Shown: in pieces, positions 19,572-28,885 of the stretch
How positions within the stretch are numbered: position 1 is the first letter of the stretch
Layout of the letters: each line of letters begins with the position of its first letter
Assembly (NCBI RefSeq): GCF_002257695.2
Contig: NZ_CP155571.1
Source: Sporomusa acidovorans
GTDB taxonomy: Bacteria; Bacillota; Negativicutes; Sporomusales; Sporomusaceae
Direction: 5' to 3' (one strand)
Length of the DNA stretch: 64,000 nt
Made by a program: the position numbers and the translations under genes
The notes under the pieces: generated by a model
The model's input: only the letters and a program-made list of their open reading frames with translations
Database searches by the model: none
What the model was told of the DNA's origin: nothing

Positions 19572-19974
19572 GATAACTCGCCCCTTTTTGAAATAATGAC
19601 GATATGCAGGAAATGACGGAAGTTCTATTTTACAGAAAAAATATACTTAACAGATAATGTCTCCCTATAGGTTATTAATTGATGGGGATTTATACAATTG
19701 TTCATTATAGATAGATTGAGCAAGAATGTAAAGAGTTATTTGATAATTTTGTGGTAAAACTATAATTATATGAATTTTAATAAGGATTTCCTTCAGTCAG
19801 GACGCTGGTAACGTTCCGACGCAGCACAGGGTCTTGCTTTTGTTGATCTGTAAATCTTTATTGGATACTATAAAGTACAGCAAAATAATAATTGTCGTTT
19901 TTAGATAGCTAGCAGCAGGAATTATTTACATCAATAGTGAAGAAAATACAAGAAACTAATGAAAGGGGATTTCC
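19572..19974. other. 403-nt intergenic region between divergent speD and fabK
   Basis: A/T-rich with no gene. A possible fabK promoter is TTGATA (19740) with TATAAT (19761-19766), but the 15-nt spacer is short. The stretch around 19800-19850 is GC-richer and might fold, but no known riboswitch was recognised. Confidence 0.4.
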
Positions 19975-20916
19975 ATGAAAACTAAGCTGACAAACCTTCT
20001 TGGTATTACCTACCCGATTATTCAAGGCGGTATGGCTTGGATTTCTGAAGCTAAGCTGGCGGCAGCGGTTTCTGCGGCAGGCGGGGCTGGAATTATTGCC
20101 GCGGGAGGCCATGACGCAAAGTACGTTCGGGAACAAATACGCCTGGCAAAGCAATTGACCGACAAGCCATTTGGAGTCAACGTCCAGCTTATGGCTGCTG
20201 ATAAGGACGAAATTGTTGAAGTTATTTGTGAGGAAAAACCCGCATTTGTGACATTAGGTGCTGGCAATCCAGTGCCTTATTTTGAAAAGTTCAGTAAGGC
20301 TCAAATTAAGAAAATTCCGGTTGTGCCTAATGCTAAATTAGCTAAACGGGTAGAAGACAGCGGAGCCGATGCTATTGTGATAGAAGGGATGGAGGCCGGT
20401 GGCCACATTGGAATACTTACTACAATGTCCTTGATGACTCAAGTTATTCCATTGATACAGATACCCGTCATAGTCGGCGGCGGTTTTGCCGATGGTCGTG
20501 GTTTGGCAGCAGCACTCATTATGGGGGCTGCCGGCGTACAGATGGGAACCAGGTTTCTAATTGCCGAGGAGTGCAATGTTCATCACCGGGTTAAAGAAAA
20601 GTTATTGGCGGCTATCGATACAGATACTGTTATTACAGGAATGATGCACGGGCATGGCGTACGCGGGCTCAAAAATGCGTTTACCGAGAAGTACTTAACT
20701 ATGGAACGTCAAGGGGCCACGGAGGAGGAACTGGATAAATTGGCTGCTGGTACCAATCGCCTGGCGGCTGTGGAGGGAGACGTTGAACAGGGTGCGGTAC
20801 TGGCCGGACAAAGCTTGCTGCCGCTAAAAAAGATTGAGCCTGCTGCTACGATTATTGAAAGTATAGTGAGTGAAGCTACAAGTATCTTGGTCAATGCGCC
20901 TCAATTAGTAGATTAA
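19975..20916 (+). CDS. fabK: Enoyl-ACP reductase II (FabK-type flavoprotein)
   Basis: FMN enzyme catalysing the last step of each fatty-acid elongation cycle. It is a TIM barrel of 313 aa with IIQGGMAWIS at the N terminus, GVNVQLMA around 63, the Gly-rich EGMEAGGHIG at about 139-148 containing the catalytic His, VIVGGGFADGRGLAAAL and GAAGVQMGTRFL for FMN phosphate. The fold is shared with nitronate monooxygenase, but length and GGHIG context fit FabK. AAAGGGG lies before the ATG. It is 36 nt upstream of the flavoprotein gene, possibly cotranscribed. Confidence 0.88.
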   Translation: MKTKLTNLLGITYPIIQGGMAWISEAKLAAAVSAAGGAGIIAAGGHDAKYVREQIRLAKQLTDKPFGVNVQLMAADKDEIVEVICEEKPAFVTLGAGNPVPYFEKFSKAQIKKIPVVPNAKLAKRVEDSGADAIVIEGMEAGGHIGILTTMSLMTQVIPLIQIPVIVGGGFADGRGLAAALIMGAAGVQMGTRFLIAEECNVHHRVKEKLLAAIDTDTVITGMMHGHGVRGLKNAFTEKYLTMERQGATEEELDKLAAGTNRLAAVEGDVEQGAVLAGQSLLPLKKIEPAATIIESIVSEATSILVNAPQLVD

Positions 20917-20952
20917 CATATTGAGGCTTTAAATTGGAGGGAGCTAAGAATA

Positions 20953-22134
20953 ATGAATATTGTTAAGCTAACTGAGAAGGTATATTATGTCGGTGCGGTT
21001 GATTGGAACCTTCGTGATTTTCATGGGTATACAACACCACGGGGAGTTACCTACAATTCCTATCTTATCGTGGATGAAAAGGTATGCCTGATTGACACAG
21101 TGAAAGCCCCGTTTGCTCAAGAATTACTGGAACGTATAAGCCAGATTATTGATCCAGGCAAAATTGACTATGTCATTACGAATCATATCGAGCCAGATCA
21201 TTCCAGTGCATTACCGGCAGTAATGGCCAGGGCGCCACAGGCCAAAGTGCTTTTGACGGAACATGGCCGTACTGGTATTATTAAGCATTATCAGCAAAAT
21301 TATGATTTTCAGGTGGTGAAAGAGGGGGATGTGCTTGACCTTGGTCGGAACAAACTGCGGTTTATTCCGGTTCCCATGCTGCACTGGCCTGATTCGATGA
21401 TCAGTTATTTAACAGAAGATCAACTATTATTTTCTAATGATGCTTTTGGGCAGCATATTTCTACAACCAAGCGTTTTGATGACGAAAACGATCTTTCAGA
21501 ACTCATTTATGAGGCTGAAAAATACTATGCCAATATTCTTCAGCCATTTGGTAAGCTGGTAATAAAAGCTGTAGACAAGCTCAAAGAGCTGCCTGTAAAG
21601 ATTATTGCTCCCAGTCATGGAGTGGTATGGCGAAGCCATATACCGGCTATTGTCGCCAAATATCAGGATTGGGGCGCTGGCAAAACCGTCGGTAAAGTAG
21701 TAATTGCTTATGACAGCATGTGGGGAAGTACGGAACGGATGGCCCGGCAGCTACTTGACGGAGTGGCAAGTGCCGGGGCGACAGGCAAGTTGTATAAGAT
21801 GTCGGTAGCTGAACGAAGTGAAGTCGTTCGGGATATGTTGGAGGCAGGCGGCGTGCTAATTGGCTCGCCTACCCTGAACAACGGTATGTTGCCTACTATG
21901 GGGGCTCTTACTACCTACCTGAAAGGATTGCGGCCTACAAGTAAAATCGGGGCTGCTTTCGGTGCTTATGGCTGGGGCGGAGGTGCCCAAAAAGCTATGG
22001 AAGAAATGCTGGGTAGCAGTGGAATTGCAATGCAGCCGGGGCTAGCCCTTAAGTGGGTACCTGATGCAGATGAAATGGAGAAATGCTTCAATTTTGGTTA
22101 CGAGTTTGCACAAAAGGTGTTAGATAGGATTTAA
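20953..22134 (+). CDS. FprA-type A flavoprotein (oxygen/nitric oxide reductase)
   Basis: Soluble diiron flavoprotein that reduces oxygen to water or NO to N2O in anaerobes. The N-terminal metallo-beta-lactamase-like domain (1-250) has the diiron ligands His78, Glu80, Asp82 and His83 in HIEPDH, His144 in MLHWPDSM, the Asp in FSNDAFGQH near 163 and a final His in APSHGVVW. The C-terminal flavodoxin domain (about 252-393) starts VVIAYDSMWGSTERMA. Length 393 aa is standard for class A. Which gas is preferred cannot be read from sequence. A GGAGGGA ribosome site is present and a terminator follows. Confidence 0.94.
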   Translation: MNIVKLTEKVYYVGAVDWNLRDFHGYTTPRGVTYNSYLIVDEKVCLIDTVKAPFAQELLERISQIIDPGKIDYVITNHIEPDHSSALPAVMARAPQAKVLLTEHGRTGIIKHYQQNYDFQVVKEGDVLDLGRNKLRFIPVPMLHWPDSMISYLTEDQLLFSNDAFGQHISTTKRFDDENDLSELIYEAEKYYANILQPFGKLVIKAVDKLKELPVKIIAPSHGVVWRSHIPAIVAKYQDWGAGKTVGKVVIAYDSMWGSTERMARQLLDGVASAGATGKLYKMSVAERSEVVRDMLEAGGVLIGSPTLNNGMLPTMGALTTYLKGLRPTSKIGAAFGAYGWGGGAQKAMEEMLGSSGIAMQPGLALKWVPDADEMEKCFNFGYEFAQKVLDRI

Positions 22135-22139
22135 ACACT

Positions 22140-22166
22140 AAGGCAGTGCTGTTAGGCGCTGCCTTT
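22140..22166 (+). terminator. Terminator after the flavoprotein gene
   Basis: AAGGCAG (22140-22146) pairs with CTGCCTT (22159-22165); short T tract. Confidence 0.6.
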
Positions 22167-22234
22167 CTACATACTGCAGCCATGATGGTGCCACACTATT
22201 ACTGCTGTTGACAACGATACCGCAAGGAGGCAGA

Positions 22235-22765
22235 ATGTACACTCTCCATCATGGGTTCTGGATTTATTTTTTTACACGGCGTCATCCTAAAGTATGGCAG
22301 TTTGTTTTTGGCGCCATGTTGCCTGACTATGTATATATTGTGTTGCTGGGATTTCTGTTATGTAAAGGTTTTGTGGGATGGTCGGATCTTGCTCATTTAA
22401 GTCCTGGCTTGTGGATGAGCCTTGTTCCCCTTTTTCCCTGGGTGGTGAAACTTGATTTATGGGGTCATTCGGTGCTTATCTGGTTTAGCGCATTTTTAAT
22501 TAGCTTTTTTCCAGGAATTAAAAATATCCGGGCAATTATTGTTGGTTGGGGTACGCACTTGCTTTTTGATGCACTTACGCATAGTGCCTATTCTAATTTT
22601 TATCTTTTTCCGTTGAGTTTTCATACGGTGGAAAGCCCGGTATCCTATTGGGAAGAAAATTATTGGTCACAGGAATTCCGGATGATTAACATGTTACTGA
22701 TGGCTGCAGCGACTGCTTATATGTTATGGGAATGGTGGAAGACCCGTAAAAAAAAGAGGAAATGA
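22235..22765 (+). CDS. Multi-pass membrane protein, possible metal-dependent hydrolase family
   Basis: 176 aa with about four hydrophobic helices. Histidines and aspartates repeat in the pattern seen in YdjM-like membrane metal-dependent hydrolases: LHHGFWIYF, GAMLPDYVYI, LWGHSVLIW and GTHLLFDALTHS. No other domain recognised. ATG at 22235 is chosen because AAGGAGG lies 5 nt upstream; an upstream TTG lacks a ribosome site. It ends 10 nt before the methyltransferase gene, so the two are probably cotranscribed. Substrate unknown. Confidence 0.7.
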   Translation: MYTLHHGFWIYFFTRRHPKVWQFVFGAMLPDYVYIVLLGFLLCKGFVGWSDLAHLSPGLWMSLVPLFPWVVKLDLWGHSVLIWFSAFLISFFPGIKNIRAIIVGWGTHLLFDALTHSAYSNFYLFPLSFHTVESPVSYWEENYWSQEFRMINMLLMAAATAYMLWEWWKTRKKKRK

Positions 22766-22775
22766 GGAAATAATA

Positions 22776-23957
22776 ATGGAAGAAGTGAAAGTTTTCTTAC
22801 GAAAGGGGGCTCAGCACCGGGTGGAGAATGGCCATCCCTGGGTGTACCAAAGTGAGCTTGATTATATTGAAGGTGAGTTTCAGCCAGGTGATATCGTTGA
22901 CGTTTATAATTTTCGGCAGCGGTTTATTGGACGAGGCTATATTAATCCACGATCCCAAATTATCGTGCGGCTCTTATCGCGCCAGCAGGAGCCGATTGAC
23001 CGGAATTTCTTCAAGAAGCGTATTGAAACAGCGTGGCGGTACCGGCAGACTTTTTTGGCAGAACCGGAGTTTTGTCGCTTAGTCTATGGAGAAGCAGATT
23101 TTTTGCCGGCACTTATTATTGATAAATTTGGCCAATATCTGGTTATGCAGACCCTGGCTTTAGGGATTGATCTTTATAAAGAAACCATTATTTCTGTGCT
23201 GGAGGAGTTGTTTGCCCCTGATGGAATCTATGAGCGCAATGATGTCCCCGTACGAAAGTTAGAAGGCTTAGATATGCGCAAAGGATATCTGAAAGGCAGT
23301 TTTCCAACACAAATTATTGTAAAGGAAAATGGTATTCCTTTCTATGCTGATATAGAGAATGGACAAAAAACCGGATTTTTTTATGACCAACGGGAGAATC
23401 GGCGTTTTTTGGAACCGGTTGTCAAAGATGCCGAAGTACTGGACTGTTTTTGTCATACCGGCTCCTTTGCCATACATAGTGCTTTATATGGAGCAAAGAG
23501 CATACACTCTATCGATATATCGGAAGATGCGATTACCTTAGCTAAAAAAAATGCCGCCATGAACGGCGTCGAGGATCGATGCAATTTTGAGGTTGCCAAT
23601 GCTTTTGATGCATTACGGTCTTTAGTGGAGGAACACAGGCAATATGATGTTGTTATCCTTGATCCACCGGCGTTTACTAAGAGTCGAAGCAGTATTGAGG
23701 GAGCGGCGCGCGGTTACAAGGAAATTAACCTGCGCGGACTTAAGCTTACGCGGCCGGGCGGTTTTCTAATTACTTGTTCATGCTCCTATCATATGGACAG
23801 AGATTTATTTAAGGCAGTGGTTGTTGATGCCGCCAGAGATGCCAAGCGAATTATTAGAGAGGTCGAATATCGTACACAGGCTAAGGATCACCCTATTTTA
23901 CCGGCAGCGGCAGAGACCAACTATCTTAAATTCTTAGTTTTGCAAGTAGTTGAATAA
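22776..23957 (+). CDS. RlmI-type 23S rRNA (cytosine-C5) methyltransferase
   Basis: SAM-dependent methyltransferase, 393 aa. An N-terminal PUA domain (about 1-75, VFLRKGAQHRVENGHPWVYQSEL), a central RNA-binding EEHEE-like part, and a Rossmann methyltransferase domain with VLDCFCHTGSFAIHSA (motif I, about 224-239), a DIS acidic residue for ribose, VVILDPPAFTKS (motif IV) and TCSCSYHM (motif VI, catalytic-Cys position). This layout is that of E. coli RlmI, which makes m5C1962. The target base here is inferred from family. Confidence 0.9.
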   Translation: MEEVKVFLRKGAQHRVENGHPWVYQSELDYIEGEFQPGDIVDVYNFRQRFIGRGYINPRSQIIVRLLSRQQEPIDRNFFKKRIETAWRYRQTFLAEPEFCRLVYGEADFLPALIIDKFGQYLVMQTLALGIDLYKETIISVLEELFAPDGIYERNDVPVRKLEGLDMRKGYLKGSFPTQIIVKENGIPFYADIENGQKTGFFYDQRENRRFLEPVVKDAEVLDCFCHTGSFAIHSALYGAKSIHSIDISEDAITLAKKNAAMNGVEDRCNFEVANAFDALRSLVEEHRQYDVVILDPPAFTKSRSSIEGAARGYKEINLRGLKLTRPGGFLITCSCSYHMDRDLFKAVVVDAARDAKRIIREVEYRTQAKDHPILPAAAETNYLKFLVLQVVE

Positions 23958-24054
23958 AAAAGTGCATGGCGGAGTAAAGGTTTTACAGCAGAAGTTATTT
24001 AATGATAATTGCTATTCATTAACGAATATCCGTATTTTTGCTGATAAAGTGGAA

Positions 24055-24083
24055 TTGCAATAACAGACAAAATAAAATAATAT
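24055..24083 (+). promoter_or_regulatory. Promoter of the ctsR operon
   Basis: TTGCAA (24055-24060), 17-nt spacer, TAATAT (24078-24083), with the CtsR box immediately downstream. Confidence 0.65.
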
Positions 24084-24093
24084 AAAGTCAAAA

Positions 24094-24110
24094 GGTCAAC
24101 TAAAGTCAAA
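24094..24110 (+). promoter_or_regulatory. CtsR operator
   Basis: GGTCAAC-TAA-AGTCAAA, two tandem heptads 10 nt apart, matching the CtsR consensus (RGTCAAA-NAN-RGTCAAA). A further partial heptad (AAGTCAAA) lies at 24086-24093. Placed at the expected transcription start, so CtsR represses its own operon. Confidence 0.85.
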
Positions 24111-24132
24111 ACTAAAGTGGGGAGGTGGGAAT

Positions 24133-24585
24133 TTGAACAATTTAGCCGATATGATCGAACAATGGATATTACGCCAAATTGCGAGAGAACAAGATAAAAT
24201 TATTATTTTGCGACGCAATGAGATGGCGGAAGAGCTTGAATGCGCCCCTTCTCAAATCAGTTATGTGTTGAGCACGCGTTTTACCATAGAACGTGGCTTT
24301 ATTGTAGAATCCAGACGCGGTTCCGGCGGTTTTGTCCGGATTGCCCGCATCCCGGCGCAACCTATTGAATATCAAGATGCCGCCAATCAAGTTGATGACA
24401 CATTAAGCTTAGAAGAGGTACAAGATATTGTCGCGCGTTTACGAAGTCATAATCTTATGACCTCTCGCGAAGCCGCTCTTATTTGCAAATGTTTTGCCAT
24501 GCTTTACGATCGGATTTCTCCTCAAGAGCGGGTACCGATGCTAAGGTCATTGTTAATGATCTTGGCAAATCAAAATGAAGGATAA
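24133..24585 (+). CDS. ctsR: Transcriptional repressor CtsR
   Basis: Class III heat-shock repressor of clp genes. 150 aa with the N-terminal winged HTH (ELECAPSQISYVLSTRFTIERGF, about 32-54), the Gly-rich wing SRRGSGGFVRI that senses temperature (about 61-71), and the C-terminal four-helix domain that McsB phosphorylates. Start is TTG, preceded by GGAGGTGGG. First gene of ctsR-mcsA-mcsB-clpC with a CtsR box at 24094. Confidence 0.95.
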   Translation: MNNLADMIEQWILRQIAREQDKIIILRRNEMAEELECAPSQISYVLSTRFTIERGFIVESRRGSGGFVRIARIPAQPIEYQDAANQVDDTLSLEEVQDIVARLRSHNLMTSREAALICKCFAMLYDRISPQERVPMLRSLLMILANQNEG

Positions 24586-24603
24586 GTTCGGAGGCAAAAG
24601 AGT

Positions 24604-25164
24604 ATGTTATGTGATGAGTGTCAAAAAGAGCCTGCCTGTGTGCATATTACCAAGATTATTAATCAGCAAAAGATCGAAAGACATTTATGTGAACAGTGTG
24701 CGCAAAAATCAGGTGAAATTATAGGTAAGGGAATTAACAATTTTCTGGGTAATAAATATTCCATTCATGACTTTTTGAAAGAGATGTTTAATTATACACT
24801 GCCAAATGATGAACGACAAACATTAGAACCTGTTTGCCCGGACTGCGGGCTAAGTTATAGTGAGTTTAGCCGTAGTGGCAAGTTTGGCTGCAGCGGCTGC
24901 TACCAAGCGTTTAGCGGCCAATTGGAACCGCTTATTAAGCAGATTCACGGGACGGCAACCCATACGGGTAAAGTCCCTAAGCGGGGCGGCCTCAGATTCG
25001 GAGTTGAACAACTTATCAAGCGGCTGCGGCATGAATTGGAGCAGCACGTTGCCCGCGAGGAATATGAGCAGGCAGCTAAGTTAAGGGATGAAATAAAGGT
25101 ACTGGAAAGGCAATTATCCACTCCAGAGACTGACCAAGAGAAAGGGGATGCGCAGAATGGCTGA
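24604..25164 (+). CDS. mcsA: McsA, activator of the arginine kinase McsB
   Basis: 186 aa zinc protein. Two paired zinc sites: CDECQKEPAC with CEQCAQK (about 3-40) and CPDCGLSYSEF with CSGCYQ (about 79-102). A UVR/coiled-coil domain near the C terminus (LEQHVAREEYEQAAKLRDEIKVLERQ, about 143-170) should contact ClpC or McsB. GGAGG before the ATG. It overlaps the mcsB start by 8 nt. Confidence 0.95.
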   Translation: MLCDECQKEPACVHITKIINQQKIERHLCEQCAQKSGEIIGKGINNFLGNKYSIHDFLKEMFNYTLPNDERQTLEPVCPDCGLSYSEFSRSGKFGCSGCYQAFSGQLEPLIKQIHGTATHTGKVPKRGGLRFGVEQLIKRLRHELEQHVAREEYEQAAKLRDEIKVLERQLSTPETDQEKGDAQNG

Positions 25165-26227
25165 TATTTTGCGAAGCCTATTAAACGAACCGCTCACACC
25201 CTGGCTCAGCGGTGGCGGGCCTGAAGACGAAATCGTACTTTCCAGTCGGATTCGTTTGGCTCGTAACTTAAAAAATCAGCCGTTTCCTGGCCGGGCCTCG
25301 ACCGCTAAACTGGGTGAGATTGTGGCTGAATTAAAAGAAGTGCCGGTAGAACTGCAGGCAGACGACGATCATGAATATGCCTTGATCGAACTTGAAAAGA
25401 TATCACCGCTGGCCCGCCATGTTCTTGTTGAAAAACATATTATTAGTCCAAACCACGCCGCAGAACCGGAAAACCGGGCACTCATTGTCCGCGATGACGC
25501 CGGCGTCAGTATTATGGTTAACGAAGAGGATCACTTGCGTCTGCAATGTCTGGAAGCGGGGCTTAATCTGACAGATGCTTTTAATAAAGCCACTACTATT
25601 GACGATATTATTGAGGCAAAACACGATTTGGCATTCATGGAGCATATTGGCTATCTGACTGCTTGCCCCACAAATATTGGCACAGGTATGCGAGCTTCGG
25701 TTATGGCTCATTTACCGGCTCTAACCTTGACAAAACAAATGGGGACAATGGTGGCAATTGCCACGCAGTTAGGCCTGACTGTACGGGGATTATACGGTGA
25801 AGGTACGGAAGCGGCCGGCAATATCTTTCAGATTTCCAACCAGGTGACTTTAGGCCGTAGTGAGCAGGATATTATTAGCAATCTGAGTAATGTTGTTAAG
25901 CAGATTGTTGATAAAGAACGGGTGGCGAGAAAGCTGTTACTCAATGATGCGCCAGATGCGCTGGCTGACCGGGTGTGGCGTGCCTATGGGGTGCTTCGCT
26001 ACGCACAAAGTTTGTCGGCGCAGGAAGCGCTGGCCTTGTTGAGTGAAGTGCGACTGGGAATCGATCTGGGGGTTATTGATGAAGTAAAGCCGGATATCTT
26101 TAACCAGCTGTTGGTATCTACCAGGCCCAATTTTCTTCAGAACCTGTCGGGCGAGGTCCCTATGAATCAAATGGCGTGCAATAAATTGCGGGCCCAATTG
26201 GTCCGTTCGAGTTTGCAAAGAAAATAG
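25157..26227 (+). CDS. mcsB: Protein arginine kinase McsB
   Basis: Phosphorylates arginine on CtsR and on damaged proteins, marking them for ClpC-ClpP. Guanido-kinase fold with VLSSRIRLARNL (ATP phosphate arginines, about 27-38), NEEDHLRLQ (catalytic Glu region near 120), GTGMRASVMAHLPAL and RGLYGEGTEAAGNIFQISN (about 205-225). 356 aa. ATG 25157 is preferred to ATG 25148 because AAAGGGG (25141-25147) touches the latter but sits 9 nt from the former. Confidence 0.95.
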   Translation: MADILRSLLNEPLTPWLSGGGPEDEIVLSSRIRLARNLKNQPFPGRASTAKLGEIVAELKEVPVELQADDDHEYALIELEKISPLARHVLVEKHIISPNHAAEPENRALIVRDDAGVSIMVNEEDHLRLQCLEAGLNLTDAFNKATTIDDIIEAKHDLAFMEHIGYLTACPTNIGTGMRASVMAHLPALTLTKQMGTMVAIATQLGLTVRGLYGEGTEAAGNIFQISNQVTLGRSEQDIISNLSNVVKQIVDKERVARKLLLNDAPDALADRVWRAYGVLRYAQSLSAQEALALLSEVRLGIDLGVIDEVKPDIFNQLLVSTRPNFLQNLSGEVPMNQMACNKLRAQLVRSSLQRK

Positions 26228-26260
26228 TAATTAGTTATGTTGCAAGGGAGGTAAGGATAG

Positions 26261-28717
26261 ATGTTTAATAGATTTACTGACAGAGCGCGCAAGGTACTGA
26301 TTTTGGCACAACAGGAAGCTGCCCGCTATGGGCATGGCTATATTGGAACCGAACATTTATTATTGGGGCTGTTGCGGGAAGGCGAGGGTGTGGCCGCCAA
26401 GGCTTTAAACTCGCTGGGACTGCAGGTAGAGGCCGTGCAGATGCAGGTGGAAAGCATTTTAGGCAAAGGGCAGGACCAGTCAAGCGATATTGGTTATACA
26501 CCACGGGCAAAAAAGGTAATTGAATTGGCGATGGAGGAAGCCTTACGTTTGGGGCATAGTTATGTGGGGACAGAGCATATCCTGCTTGGATTAATTCGCG
26601 AAGGTGAGGGTATTGCCGCCCAAGTGCTGATAGGCATGGGGGTAGATATTAACCTTATGCGCCAACGGGTTATTGAGATGCTGGGGGGGTATTCCATGTC
26701 CGGCATGGCCCCGCAACCAAAGGCAAAAGCGCCTGGCGGTCAGCCGTCTGCAGCGAATGGAACCCCGCTTTTGGATGAATTTGGCCGTGATCTCAATAAA
26801 ATGTCCCAGGAAGGGAAAATTGATCCGGTAATTGGCCGGGCAGCCGAAATTGAACGGGTTGTTCAAATTCTTTTGCGGCGGACCAAAAACAATCCGGTGC
26901 TTATTGGTGAACCTGGCGTAGGTAAAACGGCTATTGCTGAAGGCTTGGCAAAACGTATTGTTGAGGGTCAAACGCCGGAGATTTTGCGCAATAAACGCGT
27001 TGTCTCGCTTAATATGGCGTCTATGGTTGCCGGTACAAAGTACCGGGGTGAGTTTGAAGAACGTTTGAAAAAGGTTATGGACGAAATCCGGGAGGCCGGT
27101 AATGTAATTTTATTTATTGATGAATTGCATACGCTGATTGGTGCTGGAGCAGCCGAAGGAGCAATTGATGCCGCTAATATCCTAAAGCCGGCATTAGCGC
27201 GGGGGGAACTGCAGGTTATTGGTGCCACGACATTAAATGAGTATAAAAAACATATTGAAAAAGATGCTGCTTTAGAGCGGCGCTTTCAGCCGATTACAGT
27301 CGGCGAACCCAGCGTTGAGGATGCTATCAATATACTCAAGGGCATAAGAGATAAATATGAGGCATTTCATCGGGCGCAGATCACGGATGAGGCGATTGAA
27401 GCGGCGGTTAAACTTTCCCATCGCTATATTTCTGACCGGTTTCTGCCGGATAAGGCGATTGATCTTATGGATGAGGCGGCCTCGCGTGTGCGCCTGCAAG
27501 CCTTCTCCGTACCACCTGATGTCAAGGAAGTTGAAAAGCGTTTAGAGCAGACACGGACCGAAAAGGAAGCTGCCATTGCGGCCCAGGAATTTGAACGGGC
27601 GGCTGGCTTGCGGGATCTGGAACAGCAAATCCGGGAAGAGCTTGAGACCAAGCAGCGGGAAGTTAAACAACGGGGTAGTGAACGCATTGTCGTTTCTGCT
27701 GAGGATATTGCCCATGTAGTTTCTACGTGGACGCGCATTCCGGTGAAAAAACTGGCTGAAGAAGAATCGGAACGGCTACTTAAGCTGGAAGAAATTTTGC
27801 ATAAGCGTGTTATTGGACAGCATCAGGCGGTACGGTCGGTTGCCAAGGCGGTACGTCGCGCCCGGGCAGGTCTTAAAGATCCCAAACGGCCGATTGGTTC
27901 CTTCTTGTTTCTAGGTCCGACTGGGGTTGGCAAAACCGAACTGTCCCGTGCATTGGCAGAAGCGCTGTTTGGGGATGAGACGGCCATGATTCGTCTGGAT
28001 ATGTCCGAATATATGGAAAAGCATACGGTTTCCCGGCTTGTCGGTGCTCCTCCCGGCTATGTCGGCTATGAAGAAGGTGGGCAGCTGACAGATGCGGTTC
28101 GGCGTAAACCCTATTCGGTTATTCTCCTGGATGAAATTGAGAAGGCTCATTATGATGTGTTTAATATGCTGCTGCAGGTATTAGAAGACGGACGTTTGAC
28201 CGACAGTCAGGGGCGAACGGTTGATTTCAAAAACACAGTTATTATCATGACTTCCAATATTGGGTCCCAGCATTTGAAAAAAGATTCGGCCGCGATGGGT
28301 TTCCTGTCTGCTGAGAGAGCAAAAGACAATGAAGGTGAAATAGCTAAAGCCCGGGTTTTGGATGAAGTTAAGAAAGTATTTCGCCCGGAATTCTTAAACC
28401 GGATTGACGAGATTATTGTCTTTAGCAGTTTAACAGATGAAGATTTGCAACAGATTGTTGATATCATGCTCAGGGAAGTAGCGGGACGTTTGACCAATGC
28501 TGATTTGAGTCTGGAACTGACAGACGCTGCTAAGAGGGAGCTGTTAAAAGAAGGGCGGGATCACGCTTTTGGGGCCCGGCCGCTGCGCCGGGCTATTCAA
28601 AAACTAGTTGAAGATGAAATTTCCGAGATGATTATTCGTCAAGCTGTCAAGGGTGGCGATACGGTAGTCGTTGACGCGGATGACGGTGGTAAATTAAAGT
28701 TTGCGAAAAAGGCGTAA
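26261..28717 (+). CDS. clpC: ClpC ATPase (Hsp100 unfoldase)
   Basis: AAA+ unfoldase that feeds proteins to ClpP. 818 aa. Two N-terminal Clp_N repeats (about 3-145, each with GTEHLLLGL/GTEHILLGLIREGEG), first AAA domain with Walker A GEPGVGKT at 216-223, a middle UVR/M coiled coil (about 420-460) that binds McsA-type adaptors, second AAA domain with GPTGVGKT at 552-559, and the C-terminal D2-small domain. A strong terminator follows. Last gene of the CtsR operon. Confidence 0.97.
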   Translation: MFNRFTDRARKVLILAQQEAARYGHGYIGTEHLLLGLLREGEGVAAKALNSLGLQVEAVQMQVESILGKGQDQSSDIGYTPRAKKVIELAMEEALRLGHSYVGTEHILLGLIREGEGIAAQVLIGMGVDINLMRQRVIEMLGGYSMSGMAPQPKAKAPGGQPSAANGTPLLDEFGRDLNKMSQEGKIDPVIGRAAEIERVVQILLRRTKNNPVLIGEPGVGKTAIAEGLAKRIVEGQTPEILRNKRVVSLNMASMVAGTKYRGEFEERLKKVMDEIREAGNVILFIDELHTLIGAGAAEGAIDAANILKPALARGELQVIGATTLNEYKKHIEKDAALERRFQPITVGEPSVEDAINILKGIRDKYEAFHRAQITDEAIEAAVKLSHRYISDRFLPDKAIDLMDEAASRVRLQAFSVPPDVKEVEKRLEQTRTEKEAAIAAQEFERAAGLRDLEQQIREELETKQREVKQRGSERIVVSAEDIAHVVSTWTRIPVKKLAEEESERLLKLEEILHKRVIGQHQAVRSVAKAVRRARAGLKDPKRPIGSFLFLGPTGVGKTELSRALAEALFGDETAMIRLDMSEYMEKHTVSRLVGAPPGYVGYEEGGQLTDAVRRKPYSVILLDEIEKAHYDVFNMLLQVLEDGRLTDSQGRTVDFKNTVIIMTSNIGSQHLKKDSAAMGFLSAERAKDNEGEIAKARVLDEVKKVFRPEFLNRIDEIIVFSSLTDEDLQQIVDIMLREVAGRLTNADLSLELTDAAKRELLKEGRDHAFGARPLRRAIQKLVEDEISEMIIRQAVKGGDTVVVDADDGGKLKFAKKA

Positions 28718-28745
28718 TCAGCAGGAAATTTGCCCGGAAAACGCG

Positions 28746-28775
28746 AAAAAAGCACTCGAAATGAGTGCTTTTTTC
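28746..28775 (+). terminator. Terminator of the ctsR-clpC operon
   Basis: AAAAAGCACTC paired with GAGTGCTTTTT around a 5-nt loop, with extra T. Confidence 0.9.
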
Positions 28776-28885
28776 ACATTATTAGAAAGGTTAACCTTCT
28801 GATAATAATAAGAATAACTAAGGCTCCCACTCTTTTCCTGTATGCTTGGGAAAGATTGCAGAGGTAAATTGAAGGAGAATCAATT

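Noticed and set aside
19800..19860. Riboswitch upstream of fabK
   Set aside because: No match to SAM, FMN or fatty-acid-related leaders that I know; only weak local pairing.
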